Assembly: GCF_000960475.2 (NCBI RefSeq)
Contig: NZ_JZDQ02000002.1
Coordinates: 62,001-126,000, forward strand
DNA length: 64,000 nt
Source: Nocardioides luteus
GTDB lineage: Bacteria; Actinomycetota; Actinomycetes; Propionibacteriales; Nocardioidaceae
Direction of reading: 5' to 3'
Position 1 is the first letter of the stretch. Each line of letters opens with the position of its first letter. Positions 15,892 through 23,733 of the stretch are shown piece by piece. Position numbers and translations under genes: made by a program. The notes below the pieces were generated by a model that worked only from the letters and a program-made list of their open reading frames with translations, was not told the DNA's origin and did no database searches.

Positions 15892-17108
15892 CGGCCCGTC
15901 TCCGCGAAGAACACCGGCGCGGTGGGCGTCTCGAGCGTCCGCGCGATCCGTGCCCTGTCGGCGTAGTCGATCTCGTGGACGACTCCTTCGGCCGGAACGT
16001 TGAGGTAGGCGCGCTCCTGGTCGACGACCAGGTCTACTCCCCCGTCGCTCGGGTCGACGAGCGGCTCGGTCACGGCGAGCTGCTTGCCGCCCTCGGCGGA
16101 GAGGACGCGGACCCGGCCGGCGGTGTCCAGCGCGAGGACGTGTCCGTCCTCGTCGTCGGCGGCGACCACTTGGCGCAGGGGTGTTCTCGCATCGAGGTGG
16201 GTCCACGTGCGTTCGCGGGTGTCGAGCAGCCAGATGCCCGTCCTCCCCGACAGCGCCGCGACGGTCGGGCGGCTCTTGCGGCCGTCGAACGCTGTCGCCC
16301 GCGGGGCGGCGATGCCCTTCGGGTAGGCGATCCGCTCGAAGCCGGGCCGGCCGTCAGTCTCGGTCGCCAGCACCGCCCCGTCGGCGCAGCCGACGACCAC
16401 ACCGACCTTGGTGGTGATCGTGCCGCTCGCCCGGGCGCAGGGGATCTGCGCCCCGGCCGGATCGCCGTCGGCACCGTGATAGCGCAGCCCGGTCACCGCA
16501 CCGTCCTCGGCGACGGTCACCAGGGCGCCGTTGCCGAGCGGCGCGACCAGGCCCTGATGGGGTTCGCCGTCCACCCGGAACCGTTCACGCACCTCGCCGC
16601 CGGCGAGGGCCTTGTTGTCGAGCAGCACCGCATCTCCGCTCCCGTCGAAATACACGCCGGTCGAGCCGGCCGTCGACAGCGGTCCGGTCGCCACCGTCGC
16701 CGGGCCTTCACCCTCCACCGCGCCGAGCAGCCTCGGCTCGCCCCGGTAGTAGTGGAAGTGGTCGCCGTGGTCCCAGGTCCACATCCCGCTGTCGACGACC
16801 TCCACGCCCTCGGCCGTGGTCGCGAACAGATAGCGGCCGTCGGAGGCGACCGCGCTCGGCTCGCCGATCCGGCCCACCTCCGCCGAGCTCCCCTCGATGA
16901 GGTCGAGCTGGGCGACGTTGCCGGTGCCGTCGATCGTGGTCAGGTGCAGCTGTGGCTCGGCAACCTCCCGCGCACCCTCGACGGCGCCATGATCCTTGCC
17001 GGAGCCGGGGTCGGCGTCCGTGTCATCGGCCGGGGTGGCGGTGCTGCCACATCCCGTGGCGGCCAGCGTCAGCCCTGTGACGATGCCGGCGAGTGTCCTG
17101 CGGTGCAT
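15888..17108 (-). CDS. AztD-like zinc-associated beta-propeller lipoprotein (copy 2, His-cluster form)
   Basis: A 406-residue protein with signal peptide and lipobox AATGC (Cys20), an acidic/His linker, and a propeller domain. The striking motif is DHGDHFHYY at about residues 113-121 (His114, 117, 119), a likely zinc site. It sits between aztB and aztC: its ATG at 17108 lies inside the 3' end of aztB (40-nt overlap) with AAAGGA 6 nt upstream, and its stop overlaps the aztC start by 4 nt. Homology to copy 1 is visible in overall layout but weak in residues, so it is an old paralogue or a distinct partner. Confidence 0.75.
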   Translation of the reverse strand: MHRRTLAGIVTGLTLAATGCGSTATPADDTDADPGSGKDHGAVEGAREVAEPQLHLTTIDGTGNVAQLDLIEGSSAEVGRIGEPSAVASDGRYLFATTAEGVEVVDSGMWTWDHGDHFHYYRGEPRLLGAVEGEGPATVATGPLSTAGSTGVYFDGSGDAVLLDNKALAGGEVRERFRVDGEPHQGLVAPLGNGALVTVAEDGAVTGLRYHGADGDPAGAQIPCARASGTITTKVGVVVGCADGAVLATETDGRPGFERIAYPKGIAAPRATAFDGRKSRPTVAALSGRTGIWLLDTRERTWTHLDARTPLRQVVAADDEDGHVLALDTAGRVRVLSAEGGKQLAVTEPLVDPSDGGVDLVVDQERAYLNVPAEGVVHEIDYADRARIARTLETPTAPVFFAETGR

Positions 17109-17956
17109 GGCGTCCTTTCGGAGGTGGGGGACAGACGTCGAAGGAGATCGAGACCGCTGCGGAGCAGCCCGGAGACGACCGCGGCGAGGATGGCCGCGCA
17201 GGCGATCGACGCACCGGCGGCGGTGCCCGCGTACCAGGACGCGGTCAGGCCGATGAGGACAGCGACCGCGCCGATGGCGGCGGCGCAGGCCATCGTCGTG
17301 GGGATCCGGTTGGTCCACCGGCCGGCGGCCACGGCCGGCGCGAGGAGCAGTGCGATCACGAGCAGCGAGCCGACCGCCTGGTAGGACGCGACCACGGCGA
17401 GGGTGACCAGACCGACGAGCATCACCTGTGCCAGCTGCGGATGCAGGCCCAACGTACCGGCGATCCGGGGGTCGAAGGCCGAGGCGACGAACGCGCGATG
17501 GAAGCCGAGCGCGACGGCCAGGGTGACCGCCAGGGCGACCGCGAGGACGGTGATGTCGTCGGGCCCGAGGGCGAGTACGTCGCCGAACAGCATCGCCGTC
17601 GCGTCCGTGGCGAAGCTGCGCGAGTGGGAGATGATGATGACGCCGAGCGAGAGCATCGCCACGAACAGCAGCCCGATGCTGGTGTCGTACGTCAGCCGCC
17701 CCCGGCGCTGGAGGGCGCCGATCGTCGCGCTCATCACGATCGCGCTCGCCGCGCCGCCGAGCGTGACGGGGGCGCCGAGGACGGTCGCAAGGGCGACGCC
17801 GGGGAGCATCCCGTGGCCGATCGCCTCGCCGAGGAAGGCCATCCCGCGGATCACGACCCAGGTGCCGACGACCCCGCAGATGGCCGCCACCAGCACCCCG
17901 CCGGCCAGCGCCTGCAGCATGAAGTCGGTCCGGAACGGCTCGATGATCGGTGACAC
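17069..17956 (-). CDS. aztB: Zinc ABC transporter permease AztB
   Basis: A 295-residue ABC-3 family permease with about eight membrane helices and conserved RGMAFLGEAIGHGMLPGVA and YQAVGSLLVIALLLAPAVAA. It forms the membrane channel for zinc import with AztA ATPase. The GTG start at 17956 sits 8 nt after a TAGAGT box (17965-17970), so a leaderless transcript is likely. The C-terminal tail overlaps the next gene by 40 nt. It diverges from aztA across a 55-nt gap with a Zur-like box. Confidence 0.9.
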   Translation of the reverse strand: MSPIIEPFRTDFMLQALAGGVLVAAICGVVGTWVVIRGMAFLGEAIGHGMLPGVALATVLGAPVTLGGAASAIVMSATIGALQRRGRLTYDTSIGLLFVAMLSLGVIIISHSRSFATDATAMLFGDVLALGPDDITVLAVALAVTLAVALGFHRAFVASAFDPRIAGTLGLHPQLAQVMLVGLVTLAVVASYQAVGSLLVIALLLAPAVAAGRWTNRIPTTMACAAAIGAVAVLIGLTASWYAGTAAGASIACAAILAAVVSGLLRSGLDLLRRLSPTSERTPCTAGHSPASSQG

Positions 17957-17978
17957 GGGGCGGGACTCTAGCGGTTAA

Positions 17979-17993
17979 TGAGAATGGTTACCA
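17979..17993. promoter_or_regulatory. Zur-like box in the aztA/aztB divergent promoter
   Basis: TGAGAATGGTTACCA matches the actinobacterial Zur consensus TGAAAATGATTTTCA at 11 of 15 positions. It lies in the spacer of both proposed promoters: aztA (TATAGT at 17999-18004) and aztB (TAGAGT at 17970-17965). Binding of zinc-loaded Zur would block both; Zur itself is not encoded in the window. Confidence 0.6.
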
Positions 17994-18011
17994 ATTGCTA
18001 TAGTGCTGCGC

Positions 18012-18647
18012 GTGCTCGCCCTCGACCAGACCGATACCCCACACCTGTCCGCCCACGGCCTCTGCTTCGGCTACGACAGTCAGGACGTGATCCACGAGGT
18101 CAGCGCAGACTTCTCGCCCGGCACGGTCACGGCCGTCGCCGGGCCGAACGGGTCGGGGAAGTCGACCTTCGTCGAGCTGCTCGCGGGCGTACGCAACCCG
18201 CGGCGCGGCTCGATCACCCGCCGAGGAAGGCTCGCCCTCGTCGTGCAGCGACCCTCGACCCCGGACACGCTGCCGGTGACCGTCCGCGACGTCGTCGCGA
18301 TCGGCACATGGGGCCGCCGAGTCCGGTGGGCCGACCGGCAGACGGCGATCGCGCAGGCGATCGACCGCGTCGGCCTGACCGGCCTCGAGCAGCGTACGTT
18401 CGGCGAGCTCTCCGGCGGACAGCGCCAGCGCGCGCTACTGGCTCAGGGCATCGTCCAGCACACGGAGATCCTGCTCCTGGACGAACCGGCCGCGGGGCTC
18501 GACGCCGCCAGCCGGCAGCGCACCCGCGAGATCCTCGCCGAGGAGGCCGCCCGCGGGGCCACGGTCGTGTGCGTCACCCACGACGAGGAGAGCATCGCCG
18601 CCTCGGACCACGTCCTCCGGTTCGAGGACGGCCGCATCGTCGGGTGA
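18012..18647 (+). CDS. aztA: Zinc ABC transporter ATP-binding protein AztA
   Basis: A 211-residue ABC ATPase with Walker A GPNGSGKST, Q-loop VVQRPS, signature LSGGQRQR, Walker B ILLLDEP and H-loop VTHD. It powers zinc uptake through AztB. A GTG at 18003 is possible, but it lies inside the TATAGT box at 17999-18004; the GTG at 18012 is exactly 7 nt after that box and fits a leaderless start. The 3' third is overlapped on the other strand by the EamA transporter gene (18435-18647). Confidence 0.88.
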   Translation: MLALDQTDTPHLSAHGLCFGYDSQDVIHEVSADFSPGTVTAVAGPNGSGKSTFVELLAGVRNPRRGSITRRGRLALVVQRPSTPDTLPVTVRDVVAIGTWGRRVRWADRQTAIAQAIDRVGLTGLEQRTFGELSGGQRQRALLAQGIVQHTEILLLDEPAAGLDAASRQRTREILAEEAARGATVVCVTHDEESIAASDHVLRFEDGRIVG

Positions 18648-19532
18648 TGCGGGCCCGTTGAACATGGCCACGGCGGCCACGATGAGCATCAGGGCGACGG
18701 CGAGCCCGAGACCGATCCGCTCACCGAAGACAGGCACCGCGACGACCGCGGTCAGCACCGGGCTCACCGCGCCACCGACCGAGGCGCGGCTGCTGCCGAG
18801 CGCCTTGACGGAGAAGGCGTAGCAGAGCGTCGACATCAGCCCGGTCCCGATGCCCTGGAGGACGGTGAGGGCAACGACGTCACCGAGCTCGGCCGTCCCC
18901 GTGAGCAGGTGCGACGGCATCACGCCGGAGACCGCCAGGACGAGCACCGCCGTGCTCGAGACCGTGCAGATCGTCAGCACCATCTGCAGGAGCGTCAGGC
19001 TCGTACGCTGCAGGCCCGTCGTGAACACGGCCCAGGCGAACCCACCGACGAGCAGCAGGCCGACCCCGCCGAGCGAGGCACCGCCGCCGACCAGGAACCC
19101 GCTCACCGCGACCCCCGCCGTGATGAGCCCCAGCGCCAGCAACCGTCGCGGCGGCAGCGAGGCCCGGCCACGTGCCATCGCGAGCAGCGTGACGAACAGC
19201 GGCACCGTGCCGGGGACCAGCATCCCGGTGAGCGCGGCACTGGTCAGCCGGGCGCCGAACGCGAAGACGAGGAAGTGCGGGAGACCGCCGACGAGCAGCA
19301 GGGCGAGCACCTGCGGCCGCTCGCGGCGTACGGCTCGGATCGTGCTCGGCAGCAGCGGCGCGAGCAGCACGACCGGCGTCATGAACCGGAGGAACGCGGC
19401 ATCGGCGACGGTCAGGCTCGACCCGCCGATGCCGCGCGTGCTCAGCGCGAACGACGACCAGAGCACGACCGTCATCCCCAGTGCAGCCCACCCGGCCAGC
19501 GCTGGCGTGCCGCTCTCCTGTCGCATCCCCAT
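18435..19532 (-). CDS. EamA/DMT-family transporter with antisense-encoded C-terminal tail
   Basis: A 365-residue protein with ten hydrophobic segments in two EamA halves, starting WAALGMTVVLWSSFALSTRGIGG. Drug/metabolite transporters of this family usually export amino acids or metabolites and end near 295-300 residues. Here the frame continues about 70 residues past the last helix, and this hydrophilic tail is the antisense of the aztA 3' end. A TATCGT box lies 8 nt before the ATG at 19532, with a second ATG two codons in. Divergent Lrp regulator next door suggests amino-acid export. The tail may be a product of stop-codon loss. Confidence 0.85.
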   Translation of the reverse strand: MGMRQESGTPALAGWAALGMTVVLWSSFALSTRGIGGSSLTVADAAFLRFMTPVVLLAPLLPSTIRAVRRERPQVLALLLVGGLPHFLVFAFGARLTSAALTGMLVPGTVPLFVTLLAMARGRASLPPRRLLALGLITAGVAVSGFLVGGGASLGGVGLLLVGGFAWAVFTTGLQRTSLTLLQMVLTICTVSSTAVLVLAVSGVMPSHLLTGTAELGDVVALTVLQGIGTGLMSTLCYAFSVKALGSSRASVGGAVSPVLTAVVAVPVFGERIGLGLAVALMLIVAAVAMFNGPASPDDAAVLEPEDVVRGGDALLVVGDAHDRGPAGGLLGEDLAGALPAGGVEPRGRFVQEQDLRVLDDALSQ

Positions 19533-19598
19533 GGAGCGCCACGATAGGGAAAACCGAGGCGCATATGATTGCCGGATCTGCCACCTTCATGTCGATAC

Positions 19599-19615
19599 GT
19601 GGCAGAATCTGCCAC
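19599..19615. promoter_or_regulatory. Lrp operator, perfect 7-3-7 palindrome
   Basis: GTGGCAG-AAT-CTGCCAC ends one nucleotide before the lrp start codon; a third half-site CTGCCAC lies at 19578-19584. Placement between divergent lrp and eamA suggests autoregulation and control of the transporter. Confidence 0.65.
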
Positions 19616-19616
19616 C

Positions 19617-20081
19617 ATGCGCGTCCTCGATGACACCGACAAGCATATCCTCTGGGAGCTCCAGCAGAACGGCCGCCTGACCAACCAGGAGCTCGCCGAC
19701 CGCGTCGGCCTCTCCCCCTCGCCGTGCCTGCGCCGAGTACGCGCCCTGGAGGAGGCCGGCGTGATCAGCGGATACCGCGCGGTCATCGACCCGCACGCCG
19801 TCGGCATGAACATCACCGCCTTCGTCCGCATCAAGATGGCCACCCACACCAACGCCGCCGTCGAGGCCGTCGAGGAGCACCTGCGCGCCATCCCCGACAT
19901 CACCGAGGCGTACGTCCTGGCCGGCGACCACGACTACCTGCTCAAGATCGTCACGCCGTCCTTCGAGACCTACGAGCAGTTCCTGCGCGACAACCTCCGG
20001 ACCATGCCCGCGCTGGCCTCGATCGAGACCACGTTCGCCTTCGGCAACACCAAGGAGAGCTCCCCGCTGCCGCTGGGATGA
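19617..20081 (+). CDS. Lrp/AsnC-family transcriptional regulator
   Basis: A 154-residue regulator with the N-terminal AsnC helix-turn-helix (DDTDKHILWELQQNGRLTNQELADRVGLSPSPCLRRVRALEEAGVI) and a C-terminal RAM/ACT domain with GDHDYLLKIV, the ligand and oligomer interface. Such proteins sense amino acids. Its gene is divergent from the EamA transporter and starts directly after a palindrome, the arrangement known for LysG/LysE-like and BrnF-type export control. The effector is unknown. Confidence 0.92.
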   Translation: MRVLDDTDKHILWELQQNGRLTNQELADRVGLSPSPCLRRVRALEEAGVISGYRAVIDPHAVGMNITAFVRIKMATHTNAAVEAVEEHLRAIPDITEAYVLAGDHDYLLKIVTPSFETYEQFLRDNLRTMPALASIETTFAFGNTKESSPLPLG

Positions 20082-20091
20082 CCGCCCGGGG

Positions 20092-20484
20092 TCAGGAGCT
20101 GGCTTCGCGGCTGGCCGGGGTGTCGTAGAGCCGCTCGAACGCGCGCGCGGCGGCGTCGATCTGGGCGGCCATGCCGCGCAGGCCGCCGCGAGCGACCGCT
20201 CGCCTGGTCTCGCTCTCGAACAGCGCGCGGTCGTAGGCCGGAAGCATCCCGACCAGCCGCCGCCGGGCAAGTCTCCCCGACCCCAGCGGCTGGACGAAGA
20301 CCTCGACCAGGTCGTCCATCCAGTCCAGCTCGAACTCGACGAGGTGATGCGGCATCTCCAACCGCACCTCGGTGCGACCGACGCGGTCCACCTGGGTGTA
20401 GGTCGTCGGCGCGAAGCGGGACGCGACCGCCTCGGCGACCGCCTGGGATCGGCGCCTCAGAATGTCATTCCCCGTGCTCGACAT
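20092..20484 (-). CDS. Hypothetical protein, 130 residues
   Basis: No family recognised. The start at 20484 has a good GGAGG site 5 nt upstream; an earlier in-frame ATG (20568) would put the double TetR operator inside the gene. The protein is soluble, predicted alpha/beta, with LEMPHHLVEFELDWMDDLVEVFVQPLG in the middle and a basic helical C-terminus; no signal peptide or membrane helix. It is divergent from a TetR gene and is probably that regulator's target. It ends 10 nt from the convergent lrp stop. Confidence 0.65.
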   Translation of the reverse strand: MSSTGNDILRRRSQAVAEAVASRFAPTTYTQVDRVGRTEVRLEMPHHLVEFELDWMDDLVEVFVQPLGSGRLARRRLVGMLPAYDRALFESETRRAVARGGLRGMAAQIDAAARAFERLYDTPASREASS

Positions 20485-20502
20485 CGCGCCTCCGCCCGAA
20501 CG

Positions 20503-20530
20503 TGACCAGTGGTCATATGACCAGCGGTCA
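20503..20530. promoter_or_regulatory. Tandem TetR operator
   Basis: Two 13-bp palindromes, TGACCAGTGGTCA (20503-20515) and TGACCAGCGGTCA (20518-20530), are spaced centre-to-centre by 15 bp between the divergent hypothetical and TetR genes. Two dimers binding on nearby faces of the DNA would be expected. Confidence 0.75.
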
Positions 20531-20615
20531 CAGACTAGGGGCGCCGCCGCAGCACGGTCAAGGAACATCTCGGCAGCACGCTACGATGCGAGCGTCCAGC
20601 CATGAGAGGGGGCGG

Positions 20616-21287
20616 GTGGCGCCAGTGCCTACGCCGACCTGGGAGCGCCTCCCGGAGGCCAAACGCGATGCCGTGCGCCGCGCCGCCGAGGAGGAGTTCG
20701 GCGTCCGGGGCTACAACGCGGCCAGCCTCAACACGATCTGTCGAGAGGCCGGGATCTCCAAGGGCAGCCTGTTCCAGTACTTCCCCGACAAGGCCGACCT
20801 CTTCGTCCATCTGATCGCCCGGGCCAGTCACGACATCCGATCGGCGATGGAGGCGGCGAGCACCGATCTCCCGTGGATGACCGACTACTTCGGCTCGGTC
20901 AACCTGCTCATGGATGCCTGGATCAGCTACTTCTACGACCACCCGCGCCACCGGCAGATGCTGGTCTCGGCCAACCTCGAGCACAACCCCAGCGCGCTCG
21001 CCGCCGTCCGCGAGGCCGTCTACGTCGACTACCTCGAGGTCATCGGCGGCATGATCGATCTCGGCATCGCCATCGGGGCTCTCCGCGAGGACACCGACCG
21101 CGATGCACTCGTCGCCGCCATCATCATGCTGCTTCCCCACATCGCCCTCGGCCCTCACGTACGCGGCCTCGACCCGCTCCTCGGGCTCGCCGGCTCCGAC
21201 CGCACCCACGCCACGTCCGTCGGCCGCCGGCTGATCCAGGTGCTGCTCGGCCAGTACGTCACTCAGTCGGTGCCGAAGGAACCGTGA
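20616..21287 (+). CDS. TetR/AcrR-family transcriptional regulator
   Basis: A 223-residue regulator with N-terminal TetR HTH (KRDAVRRAAEEEFGVRGYNAASLNTICREAGISKGSLFQYFPDKADLF) and a helical ligand domain. The GTG start at 20616 follows a GAGAGGGGG site; an ATG at 20586 is an alternative. It probably controls itself and the 130-residue hypothetical gene through the double palindrome upstream. Its last 25 nt overlap the convergent crotonase gene. Confidence 0.88.
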   Translation: MAPVPTPTWERLPEAKRDAVRRAAEEEFGVRGYNAASLNTICREAGISKGSLFQYFPDKADLFVHLIARASHDIRSAMEAASTDLPWMTDYFGSVNLLMDAWISYFYDHPRHRQMLVSANLEHNPSALAAVREAVYVDYLEVIGGMIDLGIAIGALREDTDRDALVAAIIMLLPHIALGPHVRGLDPLLGLAGSDRTHATSVGRRLIQVLLGQYVTQSVPKEP

Positions 21288-22030
21288 CGTCCGGCCCCGC
21301 CGGCGAACCGGGTCGCTCCGGCGACGGTGTCGGCGGTGACCGAGACGACGCCGTGGGCGTACTCCGCGGCCAGCGCGTCCTGCTCGCCGAGCCCCTCCTG
21401 CTCCAGCACGGAGAGCCGGTCGTGACGCAGGCAGGTCTGCGGGAACGCCGCGAGCTGGCGCGCCAGCTCCTGCGCGGCCGCAAGGGCCTGACCGGGCGGG
21501 ACGACACGGTTGGCCAGCCCCATCCGTAGCGCCTCCTCAGCACCGACGGGACGGCCGGTGAGGATCATGTCCATGGCGTTGCTGGTGCCGATCAGCCGCG
21601 GCAGCCGGACGGTGCCGCCGTCGATGAGGGGTACGCCCCAACGCCGGCAGAACACACCGAAGACGGCGTCCTCCTCCACGACCCGCAGGTCGGCCCAGAT
21701 CGCCAGCTCCAGGCCGCCGGCGACCGCGTGACCGGCGACGGCGGCGATGACGGGCTTGCCCAGGCGCATCCGGGTCGGACCCATCGGGCCGTGCCCGTCG
21801 GGCTCGAACCGGTTGGGGTCACCGCCCGCGACCGCCTTCAGGTCGGCCCCGGCACAGAAGGTGCCGCCCTCGCCGTGCAGCACCGCGACGGCAGCGTCGG
21901 GATCGGCGTCGAACTCCTCGAACGCGGCCACCAGGGCTTCCGCGGTCGCCCGATCGACGGCGTTGCGTACGTCGGGACGGTTGATCCCGATCGTGGTGAC
22001 CGGGCCGTCCTTGGTGACCTCGACCGTCAT
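21263..22030 (-). CDS. Crotonase-family protein lacking both canonical catalytic glutamates
   Basis: A 255-residue enoyl-CoA hydratase/isomerase-like protein. Oxyanion-hole regions GTFCAGADLKAVAG and AGHAVAGGLELAIWADLRV are intact. The segment FGVFCRRWGVPLIDGG replaces the usual PE...PGxGG, and NAMDMILTG carries Asp where ECH has its second Glu. This is the subfamily form seen in many actinobacterial crotonases, so water addition is uncertain. It overlaps the acyl-CoA dehydrogenase stop by 4 nt and the tetR 3' end by 25 nt. Confidence 0.85.
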   Translation of the reverse strand: MTVEVTKDGPVTTIGINRPDVRNAVDRATAEALVAAFEEFDADPDAAVAVLHGEGGTFCAGADLKAVAGGDPNRFEPDGHGPMGPTRMRLGKPVIAAVAGHAVAGGLELAIWADLRVVEEDAVFGVFCRRWGVPLIDGGTVRLPRLIGTSNAMDMILTGRPVGAEEALRMGLANRVVPPGQALAAAQELARQLAAFPQTCLRHDRLSVLEQEGLGEQDALAAEYAHGVVSVTADTVAGATRFAGGAGRHGSFGTD

Positions 22031-23670
22031 ACCGGGAGCGCCCGCTCGAGGATCGCGTCCAGGTCGCCGCGAGGGGACAGCGTGCCGAACGCACCGCCCC
22101 AGTCCCGGCCGAGACGCGAGGAGCAGAACGCGTCGGCGACGGCTGCCGGTGCGTGCCGCAGCAGCTGCGACCCCTGGAAGACCAGGGCCAGCTGCCCGAC
22201 GATCCGCCGGGCCCGGAGCTCGAGGTCGTCGAAGGAGGTGAACTCCTTCTTCAACCGGTCCAGCGCGGCGTCGTAGCGGGCGTCGGCACCGGCGGCGAGC
22301 TCGGCCTCGGCCAGGAACGCGTCCAGCGTGTGCGGCTCCTTCGCGAGCGCTCGCAGGGCGTCGAGGGCCGCCACGTTGCCCGACCCCTCCCAGATGGAGA
22401 GGAGCGGCATCTCGCGATAGATGCGCGCGACGTCGAAGTCCTCGATGTAGCCGTTCCCGCCCAGGCACTCCAGGGCCTCGTTGACCATGAACGGCGCCCG
22501 CTTGCAGACGTAGTACTTGGTGACGGCCAGGGCGATCCGGCGCAGCGCGGCCTCGCCCTCGTCTCCACGGATCGCCCGGTCGTTGGCCCCCGCGAGCCGC
22601 AGCATCGCGGTCGTCGCCGCCTCGGACTCCACCTGCAGGTCGGCCAGCACGTTGCGCATCGCCGGCTGCTCGATCAGCAGCTTGCCGAACGCGGAGCGGT
22701 GCTTGGCATGGTGCGCCGCCATCGTCAGCGCGGTGCGCATCCCGGCCGAGGAGCCGATCACGCAGTCGAGGCGGGTCATGTTGACCATCTCGACGATCGT
22801 GCGCACCCCGCGGCCCTCCTCGCCGACGAGCCAGCCGGTGGCCGCGTCGTACTCGATCTCGGAGGAGGCGTTCGACTTGTTGCCGAGCTTGTCCTTGAGA
22901 CGCATGAAGCGCATCGCGTTGCGCTCGCCGCCGGGCAGGACGCGCGGGACGAGGAAGCAGGAGACGCCGGCCTCGGTCTGGGCGAGGGTGAGGAAGAGGT
23001 CGCTCATCGGCGCGCTGGTGAACCACTTGTGACCGCGCAGGACGTACGTTCCGTCGGTCTGTGGCGTCGCGGTCGTGGTGTTCGCGCGTACATCGGAGCC
23101 GCCCTGCTTCTCCGTCATCGACATCCCGGCGATCAGGCCGCGCTTCGTCTCGGGGTCGCGCAGACCGAAGTCGTACTCCCGATTCGTGAGCAGCGGCTCG
23201 AACCGCGTGGCGAGCTCCGGGTTGGCCCGCAGCGCCGGGACCACCGCGTAGGTCATCGAGATCGGGCAGCCGTGCCCGGCGTCGACGTTCCAGGCGTAGA
23301 ACTTCGCGGCCCGCGCGACGTGGGCTCCGGGCCGGTCGTCGGCCCAGGGGGCGGCGTGCAGACCGTGCTCGACCGCGGTCTGCATGAGCTGGTGGTACGC
23401 CGGGACGTACTCGACCTCGTCGACCCGGTGCCCGTAGCGGTCATGGGTGTGCAGACGCGGCGGGACCCGCTCGGCGAGCCGGCCCCAGTCCTGCGCCTCC
23501 TGGGTGCCCGCGAGTCGGCCCAGCTCGTCGATCTCCGGAAGCGCCCACGCAGCGCCCTCCCGCTCGAGACCCTCCCGCAGGACCGGGTCACCGGCCGTGT
23601 TGTGACCCACCAAGGGCGGGACCTGGTTGCTGACCACATGGGTGGAATAGGCCTCGTGCGCGCTGCTCAT
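22027..23670 (-). CDS. Acyl-CoA dehydrogenase, AidB-like
   Basis: A 547-residue flavoprotein of the AidB branch: long N-terminal extension (HNTAGDPVLREGLEREGA), MSMTEKQGGSDVRANTT at the flavin-binding strand, and LECLGGNGYIEDFDVARIYREMPLLSIWEGSGNV at the C-terminal core. AidB relatives bind FAD, sometimes DNA, and are induced in the alkylation response; many actinobacterial members are isovaleryl-type dehydrogenases of unproven function. A TAACGT box lies 7 nt before the ATG at 23670, suggesting a leaderless mRNA. It is coupled to the crotonase and divergent from a PaaX regulator. Confidence 0.88.
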   Translation of the reverse strand: MSSAHEAYSTHVVSNQVPPLVGHNTAGDPVLREGLEREGAAWALPEIDELGRLAGTQEAQDWGRLAERVPPRLHTHDRYGHRVDEVEYVPAYHQLMQTAVEHGLHAAPWADDRPGAHVARAAKFYAWNVDAGHGCPISMTYAVVPALRANPELATRFEPLLTNREYDFGLRDPETKRGLIAGMSMTEKQGGSDVRANTTTATPQTDGTYVLRGHKWFTSAPMSDLFLTLAQTEAGVSCFLVPRVLPGGERNAMRFMRLKDKLGNKSNASSEIEYDAATGWLVGEEGRGVRTIVEMVNMTRLDCVIGSSAGMRTALTMAAHHAKHRSAFGKLLIEQPAMRNVLADLQVESEAATTAMLRLAGANDRAIRGDEGEAALRRIALAVTKYYVCKRAPFMVNEALECLGGNGYIEDFDVARIYREMPLLSIWEGSGNVAALDALRALAKEPHTLDAFLAEAELAAGADARYDAALDRLKKEFTSFDDLELRARRIVGQLALVFQGSQLLRHAPAAVADAFCSSRLGRDWGGAFGTLSPRGDLDAILERALPV

Positions 23671-23733
23671 GATGACGACGTTACATAATTTCCGACAGTC
23701 GTGTCCATGAATGTTGCATGAGAGGATGCGCGG

